From: JAPLJC01 sp963697965
Lineage (GTDB): Bacteria > Desulfobacterota > Desulfobaccia > Desulfobaccales > 0-14-0-80-60-11
Assembly: GCA_963697965.1 (NCBI GenBank)
Contig: OY969108.1
Coordinates: 496,001 to 560,000 of the forward strand
DNA length: 64,000 bases
Direction: 5' to 3'
Both the position numbers and the translations under genes were made by a program. Position 1 is the first letter of the stretch; the number at the start of each line of letters is the position of its first letter. The notes under the pieces were generated by a model. That model worked only from the letters and a program-made list of their open reading frames with translations, was not told where the DNA came from and searched no databases. Below, one piece after another: positions 8,512-17,714 of this stretch.

Positions 8512-8627
8512 CACGGGTCCTCCTTAAGGCTCTCACTCATAATTTATCAAAAATGCGCTGGCTGGCAAGAGGGTGGCGGGGTTTTTGAGGAAGGTTGCGG
8601 CCTGCAATGGCGCGGGCTGGGGATCCG

Positions 8628-9980
8628 TTAATAAAAAATCTCCTCTTCCGGGTTGATGAGGTTCATAATCAGCCCGGTCATCACCTTGGGATAGAAATAG
8701 GTCGATTTCCGGGGCATGGTGAGGCCGGTGGAGGCTACCTCCTGCACCTGCTCGATACGGGTGGGATTGAGGATAAAGGCCATGCGGGCCTCCCTCTGGG
8801 TCACCGCGGCCACCACCTCATCGATCCTGCTGGAGTACTTAAAGGTCTCATGGTCGTCCAGGGTCTGGTCGTCCAGGGCCAACACCTTCTCAAAGATCAG
8901 GTAATTGAGCACCGCCACGTCCAGTTGGGCCAGGGCGGGATGCATCTGCCGGGCCAACTGTTTTTGCCGCACTCCGGGGCGCAGCTTCAGAAGCCAGGCC
9001 TTGCGGCCGAAGCCCAGCATGATGAAGGCGGTCTCCGTGGCCGGGACCTCCGCCAGGGTCTGTTGCAGGAAGTCTTCATAGGCTTGGCCGAACTCGTCGG
9101 CGGCGGGCAAGGCCAGGACTTCGAAGTATTCCTTCAGGCGCCCCAGGATCTTGGCCTCATCCAGGTGCTTCACCCGGGGACCCCCCAGGAGGCGGTGGGC
9201 CATGAGGATGACCAGGTCCGGGTCGTTGATGTTGGAGAGGTACATGAGGGTATAGTTGAAGCCCGCCTGGGGCGGCGCCTGGGGATACTGCTGTTTCAGG
9301 ATTTTTTGGTAATTGAGTGAGGTTTCGTAGCGGTGATGGCCGTCGGCGATGAACAGGGTCAGGTCGGCCAGGGCCTGGTGGGCCGCATGGAGGGCTTCGG
9401 GCTCCGTTACCCGGTAGAGGCGCTGATAATATCCGAGGGTATCTTCAAAGGACTCCAGCGGGGTAGGGGGCAGGGCCTGGCGTAGGCTTCCCAGGACCAG
9501 ATTTTGCGGATCGGGATAGAGGGAAAAGATGGGTGAAAAATGGGCCCTGGCCTGTTTGAACAGCTCCAGGCGGTCAGCTTTGGTGGCGGAGAAGGTCTGC
9601 TCGTGGGGCTTAATGGCCCCGCCGCTTAAAGGCTCCAGGCGCACCAGGGCCGCCAGGCCGGTCCGGGTCCGCTTCCGCCCCTGAGCCTCGAAATCGGTCT
9701 CCCAGTAGTAGAAGGCCGACTGGGGATCCCGCAGCAGCACCTCGTTCTTCAGCCACTGCTGAAACAGGGCAGCCGACCGGGTGTATCGGTTGTGCAGCCG
9801 ATCGTCCCCGGCCAGGGGCTGGGGCAGGATCAGATGCACCATGTTATAGGGGCTGCGGTCCGCGAAGGCCTGCCGCTCGACGGGCTTGATCACGTCGTAG
9901 GGCGGCGTCACCACGTCGGTGAGATTCGACACCTTGGAGAGGTTATAATGAAGCCCCTTAAACGGGGCGACCAGGGCCAC
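8628..9980 (-). CDS. DUF1015 family protein (SerK-like kinase family)
   Basis: 450 residues beginning with the family signature: APFKGLHYNL, then VTPPYDVIKPVERQAF and YNMVHLILPQ. Later come DGHHRYETSLNYQ and MYLSNINDPDLVIL. DUF1015 includes an archaeal free-serine kinase, but bacterial members are mostly uncharacterised, so substrate is not claimed. The start is a GTG with AGGAGG nine bases upstream. The gene is divergent from speD and stands alone on its strand. It is slightly longer than typical members (about 410-420). Confidence 0.8.
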   Translation of the reverse strand: MALVAPFKGLHYNLSKVSNLTDVVTPPYDVIKPVERQAFADRSPYNMVHLILPQPLAGDDRLHNRYTRSAALFQQWLKNEVLLRDPQSAFYYWETDFEAQGRKRTRTGLAALVRLEPLSGGAIKPHEQTFSATKADRLELFKQARAHFSPIFSLYPDPQNLVLGSLRQALPPTPLESFEDTLGYYQRLYRVTEPEALHAAHQALADLTLFIADGHHRYETSLNYQKILKQQYPQAPPQAGFNYTLMYLSNINDPDLVILMAHRLLGGPRVKHLDEAKILGRLKEYFEVLALPAADEFGQAYEDFLQQTLAEVPATETAFIMLGFGRKAWLLKLRPGVRQKQLARQMHPALAQLDVAVLNYLIFEKVLALDDQTLDDHETFKYSSRIDEVVAAVTQREARMAFILNPTRIEQVQEVASTGLTMPRKSTYFYPKVMTGLIMNLINPEEEIFY

Positions 9981-10174
9981 CGGAATCGTCCTCCTGTTTG
10001 CTAAGCCGCTAATCCTATGGGAAATGCCGCCCCCCGGGGCCGGCTTCGCCTCCGGCCGGGAAAAGGCGGCAAATAACGCTTAAATTTATCACCCTGGCGC
10101 ACCGCGTCAATAGCCTCGCGGCACAAATCCGCCATTTCCCCGGGGAACAGTCCGGACCAGGACGTAAAAACCTC
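9981..10174. other. Divergent intergenic spacer
   Basis: Spacer between the DUF1015 gene (minus strand) and the speD promoter. It holds the GGCCGGCTTCGCCTCCGGCC inverted repeat near 10038-10057. No gene is visible. Confidence 0.5.
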
Positions 10175-10203
10175 TTGACCCTGGTTACCCTCCAGGTTAT
10201 AAA
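10175..10203 (+). promoter_or_regulatory. Sigma-70-type promoter for speD
   Basis: TTGACC at 10175-10180, a 17-base spacer, and TATAAA at 10198-10203. This near-consensus arrangement points at speD and leaves a leader of about 250 bases. Confidence 0.65.
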
Positions 10204-10209
10204 GACTGA

Positions 10210-10460
10210 ATTAATCTGGACTAAGGGATGGGCCTATGCGCATGACCCCTTCGCGCCTGGAGGGGTCATCAGGTTACGGGGCAAAAAAATCTGGGGCGTT
10301 AAGCTCCCTTCCTCGTGCTCTCAGGACCGTTGCCGGGGCCCAAACTTACTCTCCCCGGGAGTTCCGCTCCCGGGGGCGCGCCGCCCCAAGCGGCGCAGGT
10401 GGTATGCCTGCCGGGCATTCCCCGGTGACGACCTAAACTTGGTGCGAGGAGGGCGGACTA
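10210..10460 (+). promoter_or_regulatory. Structured 5' leader of speD
   Basis: Several hairpins follow each other in the untranslated leader. ATGACCCCT/AGGGGTCAT pairs at 10242-10250 with 10261-10269. CCCCGGGAG/CTCCCGGGG pairs at 10353-10361 with 10367-10375. GCGCCGC/GCGGCGC pairs at 10378-10384 with 10390-10396. CCGGG/CCCGG pairs at 10411-10415 with 10421-10425. GCAGG at 10395-10399 can compete by pairing with CCTGC at 10407-10411. I cannot assign it to a known riboswitch class. A regulatory role is inferred from the length, structure and gene. Confidence 0.45.
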
Positions 10461-10898
10461 TTGAATAAAGCGGTGCCTGGCTTCGGACTGCATCTTACGC
10501 TGGACGGCTATGGGTGTAGTTATGAGCGGCTGACGAACCTGGACGCCATCTATCAGTTCCTGGATCATTGCCCTGACCTGATCCACATGACCAAGATCAT
10601 GCCCCCTTACGTCTTCAAGTACCATGGCAAGGTCCCGGAAGATTGGGGCCTGTCGGGCTTTGTGCTCATCGCCGAAAGCCACATCAGTATCCATACCTTC
10701 CCGGATCGGGCCTACCTCAGCCTGGATATCTTTTCCTGCAAGGACTTCGACTACCAGCAGGCCATGGCCTACGCCACCGAAGAATTCGGCATCACCCGCC
10801 ACGAGATGAATCTCCTGGACCGGGGTCTGGAGTTCCCCCGGCAAGTGAGGTCAGTGGAACGCATCTTGCGCCAGGAGCGGGAGCAGATGCGAGGTTAG
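10461..10898 (+). CDS. speD: S-adenosylmethionine decarboxylase proenzyme
   Basis: 145 residues of the short prokaryotic SpeD type. The self-cleavage site is ESHISIHTFPDRAY, with Ser73 becoming the pyruvoyl group; the catalytic cysteine motif DIFSCKDFDY follows. The enzyme makes decarboxylated SAM, the aminopropyl donor for spermidine. The start is TTG at 10461, supported by GAGGAGGG eight bases upstream. The start of corC lies one base beyond the stop. A long structured leader precedes it. metK and ahcY, which make and recycle the SAM pool, are further along in the same window. Confidence 0.93.
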   Translation: MNKAVPGFGLHLTLDGYGCSYERLTNLDAIYQFLDHCPDLIHMTKIMPPYVFKYHGKVPEDWGLSGFVLIAESHISIHTFPDRAYLSLDIFSCKDFDYQQAMAYATEEFGITRHEMNLLDRGLEFPRQVRSVERILRQEREQMRG

Positions 10899-10899
10899 C

Positions 10900-11769
10900 A
10901 TGGACGAAGCCGAAGCTCCTCCCTCCGGCTTTCTGGCGCGCCTCCGGCAGCGGCTCAGAGGCAGGACCGCCATGCAGCAGCCGGAGGACCTGGAACGCGA
11001 AATTCAGCATATCATCGTGGAAGGCGAAGAGCGGGGCCTCATCACCCGCCAGGAAGGCGAACTCATTGAGTCCATCTTTGAGTTCAAGGATACCCTGGTC
11101 CGGGAGATCATGGTGCCCCGCCTGGAAATGGTGGGGGTGGAGCGCAACACCCCTCTGAACGAGATCATCCGCCTGCTCCTCACCAGCGGCCATTCCCGGC
11201 TGCCGGTGTTTGAGGGGGACATCGACCACATCAAGGGCATCCTCCTGGCCAAGGACCTCCTGGTCTTCTGGCAGACCCCGGAGGAGACCTGGGACCTGGC
11301 CAAGGTCCTGCGCCCCCCTTATTTCGTCCCGGAAAGCAAGAAGATCAGCGACCTGTTGCGGGACCTGGTGGAGGGCAAGACTGCCATCGCCATCGTCATC
11401 GACGAATACGGCGGCACCGCCGGCCTCATCGCCCTGGAAGACATTCTGGAGGAGATCGTCGGGGAGATCTACGACGAATACGACCGCATGGAGCCCCGCC
11501 TGGTGCCCCAGGAGGACGGCGCCGTCCTGGTGGATGCCCGCCTGGACGTGGAGCTGCTCCTGGAGCATTTCAACCTGCCTCGCCCGGAAGGCAAGTTCGA
11601 ATCGGTGGGAGGGCTCCTGATCCATGAGCTGGGCCGGGTCCCCCAGGTCAACGACCGGGTGCGGATCGATAATCTGGAGCTGACGGTGGTCTCCGCCGAC
11701 GAGCGCCGGGCCAAGCAGGTGCGGGCCCGGACGCTGGCCCCCGAGGAAGAACCGGCCGCAGCAGAATAG
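10900..11769 (+). CDS. corC: CorC/HlyC-type CBS-domain protein
   Basis: 289 residues. A variable acidic N-terminus leads to the conserved helix LITRQEGELIESIFEF and REIMVPRLEM. Two CBS domains span about residues 70-195, with the signature IVIDEYGGTAGLIALEDILE. A C-terminal CorC/HlyC domain (about 205-285) contains LPRPEGKFESVGGLLIHELG. No membrane segment is present, so this is the soluble form. The following gene is lnt, matching the ybeX(corC)-lnt order known in proteobacteria. A role in envelope or cation homeostasis is suggested by the family; the reaction is unknown. Confidence 0.88.
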   Translation: MDEAEAPPSGFLARLRQRLRGRTAMQQPEDLEREIQHIIVEGEERGLITRQEGELIESIFEFKDTLVREIMVPRLEMVGVERNTPLNEIIRLLLTSGHSRLPVFEGDIDHIKGILLAKDLLVFWQTPEETWDLAKVLRPPYFVPESKKISDLLRDLVEGKTAIAIVIDEYGGTAGLIALEDILEEIVGEIYDEYDRMEPRLVPQEDGAVLVDARLDVELLLEHFNLPRPEGKFESVGGLLIHELGRVPQVNDRVRIDNLELTVVSADERRAKQVRARTLAPEEEPAAAE

Positions 11770-11938
11770 GGGTTAAGGGTTAGCGGCCATAATGATAAGA
11801 ATCGGGATGAATTATGGAAAAAACGATTGGACAAGTGTAACATGAATGCTTAGTCATTATTTGGGTCCAAAGAGAGACTCATGGAGACCACGGATTTCCT
11901 GACCCCTGACCCCTAATCCCTAATCCCTGGCCCCATTT

Positions 11939-13468
11939 ATGAACCGCACCGCCCTCGATCATATCCTGGCCGCCATCCTCTCGGGCCTCCTGCTGGCCGC
12001 GGCCTTTCCCAAATGGAACCAGTTTTACCTGCTGTTCGTCGCCCTAATTCCCCTATACTGGGCCCTCCAGGGAAAATCGCTCAAGGCCGCCTTCTGGCTG
12101 GGGTTGCTCTCGGGCCTGGCCCGCTATGTGGCCCTGCTTTATTGGATCGTCTACGTCACCCATGTCTTCGGCCACCTGGCCCTGCCTGTGTCCCTGGTGG
12201 TATTGCTGCTGCTGGCCGCCTACCTCAGTCTTTACCAGGCCCTGTGGGCACTGGGGCTCAACTGGGGCGCAGCCCAGGGGCTGAACCTGCTGTGGTGGGG
12301 GTCGGTCCTCTGGGTCACCCTGGAGCTTGGGCAAACCTACATCATCACCGGTTTCCCCTGGGAGCTTCTGGGGAACGGCCTCTTTCTCCATCCCTTGCTG
12401 CTGCAGGTGGCCGACCTCACCGGGGTCTACGGCCTCTCCTTTCTGGTGGTCCTGATTAACATGGGCCTGGCGCGCACCCTGTGCCCCCCCCGGACCTGGC
12501 GCACCCGGCGCTTTCTGCAGCTACCGGTGCTCGCCCTGGTGGTGGTCTGCTGGCTGGGCTACGGCCATTTCCGCCTGGCGGCGCTCCAAAAACTGGAGGC
12601 CCGGAACCCGAAAATCAATGTGGCCGTGGTGCAGGGCGACATCCAGCAGGGTGAAAAGTGGAAGAAGGAGATGGTGAATGCCACCCTGGACCGCTACGCC
12701 GAGCTTACCCGCCAGGTTAAAGGCGCCCAGCTCATCGTTTGGCCCGAGGCCGCCATGCCCTTCCTTTTCCTGCGCGAACCGGAACTCACCGCCCGGGTCC
12801 GGGACATCGCCAAGGAGAGCGGCGGCAGCCTCCTTTTCGGGGCGCCCGCCTGGGAACCTACCCCGGAGGGAGATCGTTATTACAACCGGGCCTACCTCCT
12901 GTCTCCCGAGGGCGAGGTGCTGGGCTATTACGATAAGGCCCACCTGGTGCCCTACGGCGAATACGTGCCTCTGGGGCGCTACATGCCCTTTATCGGCAAG
13001 ATGGTGCCCATGGTGGGGGACTTTGCCGAGGGGCCGGTGGGCGCCACCCTGAAGCTGCCGGATGGCGTGATTTTGGGAACTTTGGTCTGCTACGAGTCCA
13101 TTTTTCCCAATTTAAGCCGGGCCGAGGTGGCCAACGGCGCCCGTCTGCTGGTGAACATCACCAACGACGCCTGGTTCGGCAAGACCGCGGCGGCTTACCA
13201 ACACCTGTCCATGGCGGTGCTCAGGTGCGTGGAGAACCACGTCTGCCTGGCCCGGGCCGCCAACACCGGGATCTCCGCCTTCATCGACGCCCAGGGCCGC
13301 ATCCTCTGGCAGTCGGAACTTTACGTCCCCGCGGCCCACGCCCTGGAACTGCCCCTGATGCCCGGCGGCAGCCCCTATACCCGCTACGGCGACGTCTTTG
13401 CCTGGGGCTGCGTCATTTTTACCGGCCTGCCCCTGATTTTCGCCCGGCGCCAACACCACTGGGATTAA
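11939..13468 (+). CDS. lnt: Apolipoprotein N-acyltransferase
   Basis: 509 residues. Several hydrophobic segments cover residues 8-210, followed by a nitrilase-like periplasmic domain. The catalytic triad is visible as E270 (IVWPEAAMPF), K333 (YYDKAHLVPYGEYVP) and C384 (LVCYESIFP). A last membrane helix lies near residues 485-505. Lnt adds the third acyl chain to lipoproteins at the inner membrane, as in Gram-negative bacteria. It follows corC, its usual neighbour, after a 169-base gap. Length is typical. High confidence. Confidence 0.95.
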   Translation: MNRTALDHILAAILSGLLLAAAFPKWNQFYLLFVALIPLYWALQGKSLKAAFWLGLLSGLARYVALLYWIVYVTHVFGHLALPVSLVVLLLLAAYLSLYQALWALGLNWGAAQGLNLLWWGSVLWVTLELGQTYIITGFPWELLGNGLFLHPLLLQVADLTGVYGLSFLVVLINMGLARTLCPPRTWRTRRFLQLPVLALVVVCWLGYGHFRLAALQKLEARNPKINVAVVQGDIQQGEKWKKEMVNATLDRYAELTRQVKGAQLIVWPEAAMPFLFLREPELTARVRDIAKESGGSLLFGAPAWEPTPEGDRYYNRAYLLSPEGEVLGYYDKAHLVPYGEYVPLGRYMPFIGKMVPMVGDFAEGPVGATLKLPDGVILGTLVCYESIFPNLSRAEVANGARLLVNITNDAWFGKTAAAYQHLSMAVLRCVENHVCLARAANTGISAFIDAQGRILWQSELYVPAAHALELPLMPGGSPYTRYGDVFAWGCVIFTGLPLIFARRQHHWD

Positions 13469-13541
13469 CAAAGCGGGGCTGCCAGCCCCGATTCCCGGCG
13501 AACCAGGAATGGCTCCCTTGGAAATAATAGCCCCTTAAGCA

Positions 13542-14456
13542 ATGTCCACGGAAAACGGCAAACCGCTAACGGTAAACGGCTTCAAATGCGGCTTTATCGC
13601 CCTGATCGGCTATCCCAACGTGGGCAAATCCACCCTGTTGAACCGGCTGGTAGGCGGGAAAATCGCCATCACCTCCCCCAAGCCCCAGACCACCCGCTTC
13701 CGGTTGTTGGGCATCGTCAATCAGCCCATAGCCCAGATGCTCTTCCTGGACACCCCGGGAATCCTGGAGCCCAAGGGGCTCCTCAACGCCAGCCTGGCGC
13801 AGGCGGCCCTCACTGCCCTGGCTGAAGCCGACGTGGTGGTCTGGCTGACGGAGCCCCGGGCTCCCTACCTTAAGGACCCGGTGCTGCTCCCCCATTTGCG
13901 GCGGCTTAAGCGGCCCCTGCTGGTGGCCATCAACAAGATCGACACGGTGTCCAAGACCAAACTGTTACCCCTCATCCAGATTTTTCACCAGGCCTTTCCC
14001 GCGGCCATCATCATTCCCCTCAGCGCCCTGTTGGGAGACGGCCTGGAGGAGCTGCAAGCCGAAATCACCAAGCTGCTACCGGCCGGTCCTCCTCTTTACC
14101 CCCCGGACCAGGATACCGAGGCCAGCGAGCGTTTCCTGGCCGCGGAGTTTATCCGGGAGCGGGTCCTGCACCATGCCCGGGAAGAGCTGCCCCACGCGGT
14201 GGCGGTGGCGGTGGAGGAGTTCGACGAGAGCCGGCGCCCGGACCTGGTGCGGATTCGGGCGGTGATCTACGTGGAGCGGGAATCCCAGAAGGCCATCATC
14301 ATCGGCAAACAGGGAAGCTTGCTCAAAGCCATCGGCGTCGAGGCCCGGCTGGAGATCGAGTCCCTGCTGGGGGCCCGCGTCTTCCTGGACCTCTGGGTCA
14401 AGGTCTGGAAGAACTGGCGCAAGGACCCCCGGGCCCTGCGCACCTTGGGCTTCTAG
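13542..14456 (+). CDS. era: GTPase Era
   Basis: 304 residues. The GTPase domain has GYPNVGKST (G1), the effector TTRFR, LDTPGI (G3), NKID (G4) and SAL (G5). A type-2 KH domain at the C-terminus contains IIIGKQGSLLKAIG and ends VKVWKNWRKDPRALRTLGF. Era binds the 3' end of 16S rRNA during 30S assembly. The N-terminus carries about 16 extra residues before the GTPase core, so a slightly later start is possible. Length is typical. Confidence 0.96.
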   Translation: MSTENGKPLTVNGFKCGFIALIGYPNVGKSTLLNRLVGGKIAITSPKPQTTRFRLLGIVNQPIAQMLFLDTPGILEPKGLLNASLAQAALTALAEADVVVWLTEPRAPYLKDPVLLPHLRRLKRPLLVAINKIDTVSKTKLLPLIQIFHQAFPAAIIIPLSALLGDGLEELQAEITKLLPAGPPLYPPDQDTEASERFLAAEFIRERVLHHAREELPHAVAVAVEEFDESRRPDLVRIRAVIYVERESQKAIIIGKQGSLLKAIGVEARLEIESLLGARVFLDLWVKVWKNWRKDPRALRTLGF

Positions 14457-14661
14457 GGATGGGAGCCTGGGTAAAAGCCTCATTGACAATTTCCCAAGGA
14501 TGCCCACCCTGGCAGCAGGAGGGCCAATATCCCTCTGAGACTGGCTGGCGTTTGGAAACTTATTCTGGCGGCCCGATCACAGGCTGGAAGCCTGGGTAAC
14601 TTTCGACCCTGACCTTATTTTAGCCGATCACTCATTGCCCCAACCCCAAAGGGTATTATCC

Positions 14662-15141
14662 ATGAGGCGCCTTCAAACAATGCTTTTCGCGGTTGCAGCA
14701 GCCTTCTCCCTTTTGCTGATCTCGCCGCCCCCGGCCCTGGCGTTGAGCTTCCGATGGACCACCGAAGGCTCCTACGTCCACCAAACCGCCCACCTGCTGT
14801 TTGCCGCGGCGATGCTCTTCTTCATCCGGGAAATCTATCATACCGGCCTGCAGCGCTTCGGCGGTTTCCGCTTGCTCATCTGGTCCTGGGGAATTCTGGC
14901 CCTCTGGAATCTGAACGCCTTTGCCGGCAATTGGAGCCAATGGACCCTGAGCAACCCGGTAATTCTCGGGCACGGTTTCTCCCGGCAGCTCCTGATGTCC
15001 GACGCCCACACCTGGCTGTTCTATCTCACCCAAATCGCTAATTTCATTTTGCTGCCGCCGGCCTTTTACCTCTTCTACCGCGGCCTCAAGCTCCTGGCCC
15101 GGGAGCCGCGGCCCGAAGGACCTGGGGCAGAGGGACCATGA
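14662..15141 (+). CDS. Small membrane protein paired with histidine kinase
   Basis: About 159 residues. A signal-peptide-like N-terminus (MRRLQTMLFAVAAAFSLLL) is followed by three hydrophobic segments (about residues 44-57, 72-87 and 128-147). The stretch SYVHQTAHLLFAAAMLFFIREIY is followed by RQLLMSDAHTWLFYLTQI; the His residues in these segments could bind a ligand or heme, but that is speculation. The ATG at 14662 has AAAGGG upstream and is preferred to the TTG at 14635. The stop overlaps the kinase start as ATGA, so the two probably form a sensor pair. Confidence 0.7.
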   Translation: MRRLQTMLFAVAAAFSLLLISPPPALALSFRWTTEGSYVHQTAHLLFAAAMLFFIREIYHTGLQRFGGFRLLIWSWGILALWNLNAFAGNWSQWTLSNPVILGHGFSRQLLMSDAHTWLFYLTQIANFILLPPAFYLFYRGLKLLAREPRPEGPGAEGP

Positions 15142-16247
15142 CCAGCCTGCACCTCTATCTGGCTCCGCTCTGGCTCTTGGGACTCGCCGCCTCGCTCCTG
15201 GTCATCCTACTCACCTTGATGGCCCTGAGGGAGTCCCGGAGGCTGTTGGCCCGGGATCCGGAAAACGCCCTGTGGCTGTTGCTCAACTGGCTGGCCCTGG
15301 TCTTTGCCATCTTCGGCTTTATCCATCTCATTTCCATTGGCCTCCAAGATCTCACCGCCTATTGGGATTATGCCAACCTGGACGCCGCCCGCCGCATCTT
15401 TAACGGCTTCGACTCCATTCTCTTCGTGGCTGCGGCCACCCTCATCTCTTTCTTCTACCGCTTACAAAGGCTGTACCGCCGCCTGGAGGCGGACCATCAC
15501 CATTTGGAGCAGACCAGCCAGGAGATTCTGGCCCTGAACCGGGAGATGGAGTCCCTGGTGATGGAACGCACCATGTCGGAGATGGCCTTGGGGATGGCCC
15601 ACGGCATCCGCAACCCCTTGCAAGTCATCGGCGGCTTCAGCCAGCGTCTGCTGAAAAAGACCGACGCCGCGGACCCCAGCCGGGTCTGGGCTTCCGCCAT
15701 CTCCGAAGAAGCCAAGCGCATCGAGCACATGGTGGAGCGCTTCGAGACCCTGGCCCGGCGCAAGACCTCCTTTTTCACCCAGGAGGACCTGAACCTCATT
15801 GTCCAGGAGACCCTGGACCTGCTGCGTCCCGAGCTCCGGGCCAAGAACCTGAATCTGGTGCGGGAATTCTGCCGCGAACCCCTGGTGGGGAGATTGAACA
15901 AACACCTGTTGAAGGTAGCCCTGGCCCACCTGCTGCGCAATGCCATGGAAGCCACCCGCCCCGGCGGCACCATCATGGTGCACTCTTCCACGGAAAAGAA
16001 TTTTGCGGTTTTGGTGATCCAGGACACCGGGCGGGGGATGCCCGGCGAGGTGGTGGACAAGGTCTTTGTCCCCTTCTACACCACCAAGCTGGGGGGCACC
16101 GGTTTGGGCATGGTCTTCGTGCGCCAGATCGTGGATGAGCACCGCGGCACCATTACCCTGAACAGCAGGGTGGGCGAGGGCACCACGGTGACCATCCGCC
16201 TGCCCCGCCGCTTCGCGGATCATCCGGAGGTCACTGGAGAAGAGTAA
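15138..16247 (+). CDS. Membrane sensor histidine kinase
   Basis: 369 residues. Three hydrophobic segments in residues 8-105 form a membrane sensor with no large periplasmic domain. A coiled linker follows, then the dimerisation domain with H155 in LGMAHGIRNPLQVIGGFSQR. The ATPase domain has the N box (NAMEATRPG), G1 (DTGRGM), F box (FVPFYTTK) and G2 (GTGLGM). No response regulator is adjacent, so the kinase is an orphan. The start overlaps the stop of the small membrane protein. The signal it senses is unknown. Confidence 0.9.
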   Translation: MTSLHLYLAPLWLLGLAASLLVILLTLMALRESRRLLARDPENALWLLLNWLALVFAIFGFIHLISIGLQDLTAYWDYANLDAARRIFNGFDSILFVAAATLISFFYRLQRLYRRLEADHHHLEQTSQEILALNREMESLVMERTMSEMALGMAHGIRNPLQVIGGFSQRLLKKTDAADPSRVWASAISEEAKRIEHMVERFETLARRKTSFFTQEDLNLIVQETLDLLRPELRAKNLNLVREFCREPLVGRLNKHLLKVALAHLLRNAMEATRPGGTIMVHSSTEKNFAVLVIQDTGRGMPGEVVDKVFVPFYTTKLGGTGLGMVFVRQIVDEHRGTITLNSRVGEGTTVTIRLPRRFADHPEVTGEE

Positions 16248-16249
16248 AA

Positions 16250-16300
16250 AGGCAAAAGTAAAAAGGTAAAAGTAATAGGCAAAAGGCAAAATCTAATGGC
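16250..16300 (+). repeat. GGCAAAAGTAAAAAGG tract
   Basis: A low-complexity run of AAAAGGCAAAAG and AAAAGGTAAAAG units between convergent genes, related to the tract at 3779-3868. Confidence 0.65.
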
Positions 16301-16321
16301 CAGGGCGTTTGCTTTTTGCAG

Positions 16322-17053
16322 CTACGATGATTGCCCCGCTTTCGCCTTCAAGGCGAACTGGCTGATTTCTTCCATCTGGTTCACCTGCAGCTGTTGGATA
16401 TCCATCAGGCGCTGCCATTGATGCATCAGCAGGTGATCCATCTTTTCGTGCAACTTGCGAATCTCGATCTCGGCCTTCATATTTATCTCGTAATCGTGTT
16501 CGGACCGGAGGCGGTCCTTGGCCTCCTGGCGGTTCTGGCTCATCAGGATCACCGGCGCCTGAATGGCCGCCAGACAGGAGAGCACCAGGTTGAGCAGGAT
16601 GTAAGGATAGGGGTCGAAGGCTTTTGCCAGAAGCACCGCGGTATTAATAGCCATCCAGGCCACGCACACGACTATGAATATGGTGATGAAGGTCCAACTG
16701 CCCCCAAAGTCCGCCAGCCGGTCGGACATCCGGTCCCCTGTGGTCAGCCTGCTCTCAAATTCTTTGTTGATATTCCGGGACAAGACCCTGGTTTCTTCTT
16801 CGATTCCCTGGCTCATCTCCTTTCCCATTTCGGCAGCCTCCTCGTTCGCCGATTTGAGGGTCTCGGTGACGTAACCGGTCCTGAAAAGATTCAGATCTCC
16901 CAGGCAAACATAACCCTCGGGGGCCCAGGTTCCCTGCTTCTCCCGGATGCGTTGGACGATGGGTTCCTCAATGAGATGGGCGTTAATCACCTCGCCAACC
17001 TTAAAAAGCTGGTGGCACACCTGACATTCGATTGCCGCGGTCGGGCCTTTCAT
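16322..17053 (-). CDS. DUF1003 family membrane protein
   Basis: 243 residues. An N-terminal zinc-ribbon-like region (CQVCHQLFKVGEV ... YVCLGDLN) is followed by a helical stretch. The DUF1003 core starts at RLADFGGSWTFITIFIVVC, continues with DPYPYILLNLVLSCLAAIQAPVI in a second membrane segment, and ends with MSQNRQEAKDR. A charged coiled-coil tail follows. The family is widespread in bacteria but its role is unknown. GGAGGGGAGGAG lies upstream of the ATG. The gene is downstream of lemA on the same strand with a 64-base gap. Confidence 0.85.
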   Translation of the reverse strand: MKGPTAAIECQVCHQLFKVGEVINAHLIEEPIVQRIREKQGTWAPEGYVCLGDLNLFRTGYVTETLKSANEEAAEMGKEMSQGIEEETRVLSRNINKEFESRLTTGDRMSDRLADFGGSWTFITIFIVVCVAWMAINTAVLLAKAFDPYPYILLNLVLSCLAAIQAPVILMSQNRQEAKDRLRSEHDYEINMKAEIEIRKLHEKMDHLLMHQWQRLMDIQQLQVNQMEEISQFALKAKAGQSS

Positions 17054-17117
17054 TTTCCGTCTCCTCCCCTCCTCAGCTTTTTCCCGGCCTCCGCCAATGG
17101 ACGGCAGGCCCGGCCGT

Positions 17118-17684
17118 TTAAAACTTCACCTTCGGGGCGGCCTTCTCGGCCTCCGGGACCTGGTAGTATTCGGCCTTTTGAACCCCGGCCAGACTGGCAA
17201 AGAATCGGCCATAAACCGTGCGGATGTAGGTATTCAGGGTGCGCACCGCGTCGTTGTACCGCTTCCTCTCCACTGCCAGGCGGTTTTCGGTGCCTTCCAG
17301 GGTGTCCATCATCTTCAGGAAGGTCTCGTTGGCCTTGAGCTGCGGATAGTTCTCCTGCAGCACCAGGAGCCGGGAAAGGGCCTGCTCGAAATCGCCGGAG
17401 GCCGCGATCTTGCCTTTGACATCCGGGGCCTGGAAATATTTGGTCCGGGCGTCGGCCAGGTGCTCGAAGATCTCCTTTTCATGGGTGGCGTAACCCTTGA
17501 CCGTCTCCACCAGGTTGGGGATGAGGTCGAAACGCCGCTTTAACTGGTTATCCACCTGGGCCCAGGCGGTCTTGACGTTCTCGTCCATGGTCACCACCCG
17601 GTTGTAGCCGCTGATTAGCCAGCCGCCGATGATCACCACCACCAGGGCGATCACTCCCAGGACCACAAGCAGATTCTTATTCAT
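17118..17684 (-). CDS. LemA family protein
   Basis: 188 residues. One N-terminal membrane anchor (residues 5-26) precedes the family core YNRVVTMDENVKTAWAQVDN, then RRFDLIPNLVETVKGY, ENYPQLKANETF and ENRLAVERKRYNDAVR. LemA proteins are anchored with an exposed helical bundle and often sit next to TPM-domain genes, as here with the gene at 18253. A GAGGAGGAG site precedes the ATG. The usual tight pairing with the TPM gene is broken by about 570 bases of nested repeats. Function is not established for the family. Confidence 0.9.
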   Translation of the reverse strand: MNKNLLVVLGVIALVVVIIGGWLISGYNRVVTMDENVKTAWAQVDNQLKRRFDLIPNLVETVKGYATHEKEIFEHLADARTKYFQAPDVKGKIAASGDFEQALSRLLVLQENYPQLKANETFLKMMDTLEGTENRLAVERKRYNDAVRTLNTYIRTVYGRFFASLAGVQKAEYYQVPEAEKAAPKVKF

Positions 17685-17714
17685 CCAATCTCCTCCTCAT
17701 GTTTGCTTGGCTCA

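Noticed and set aside
14457..14661. Small gene or promoter between era and the membrane protein gene
   Set aside because: TTGACA occurs near 14483 but no -10 follows at a suitable distance, and no frame with a ribosome site is present.
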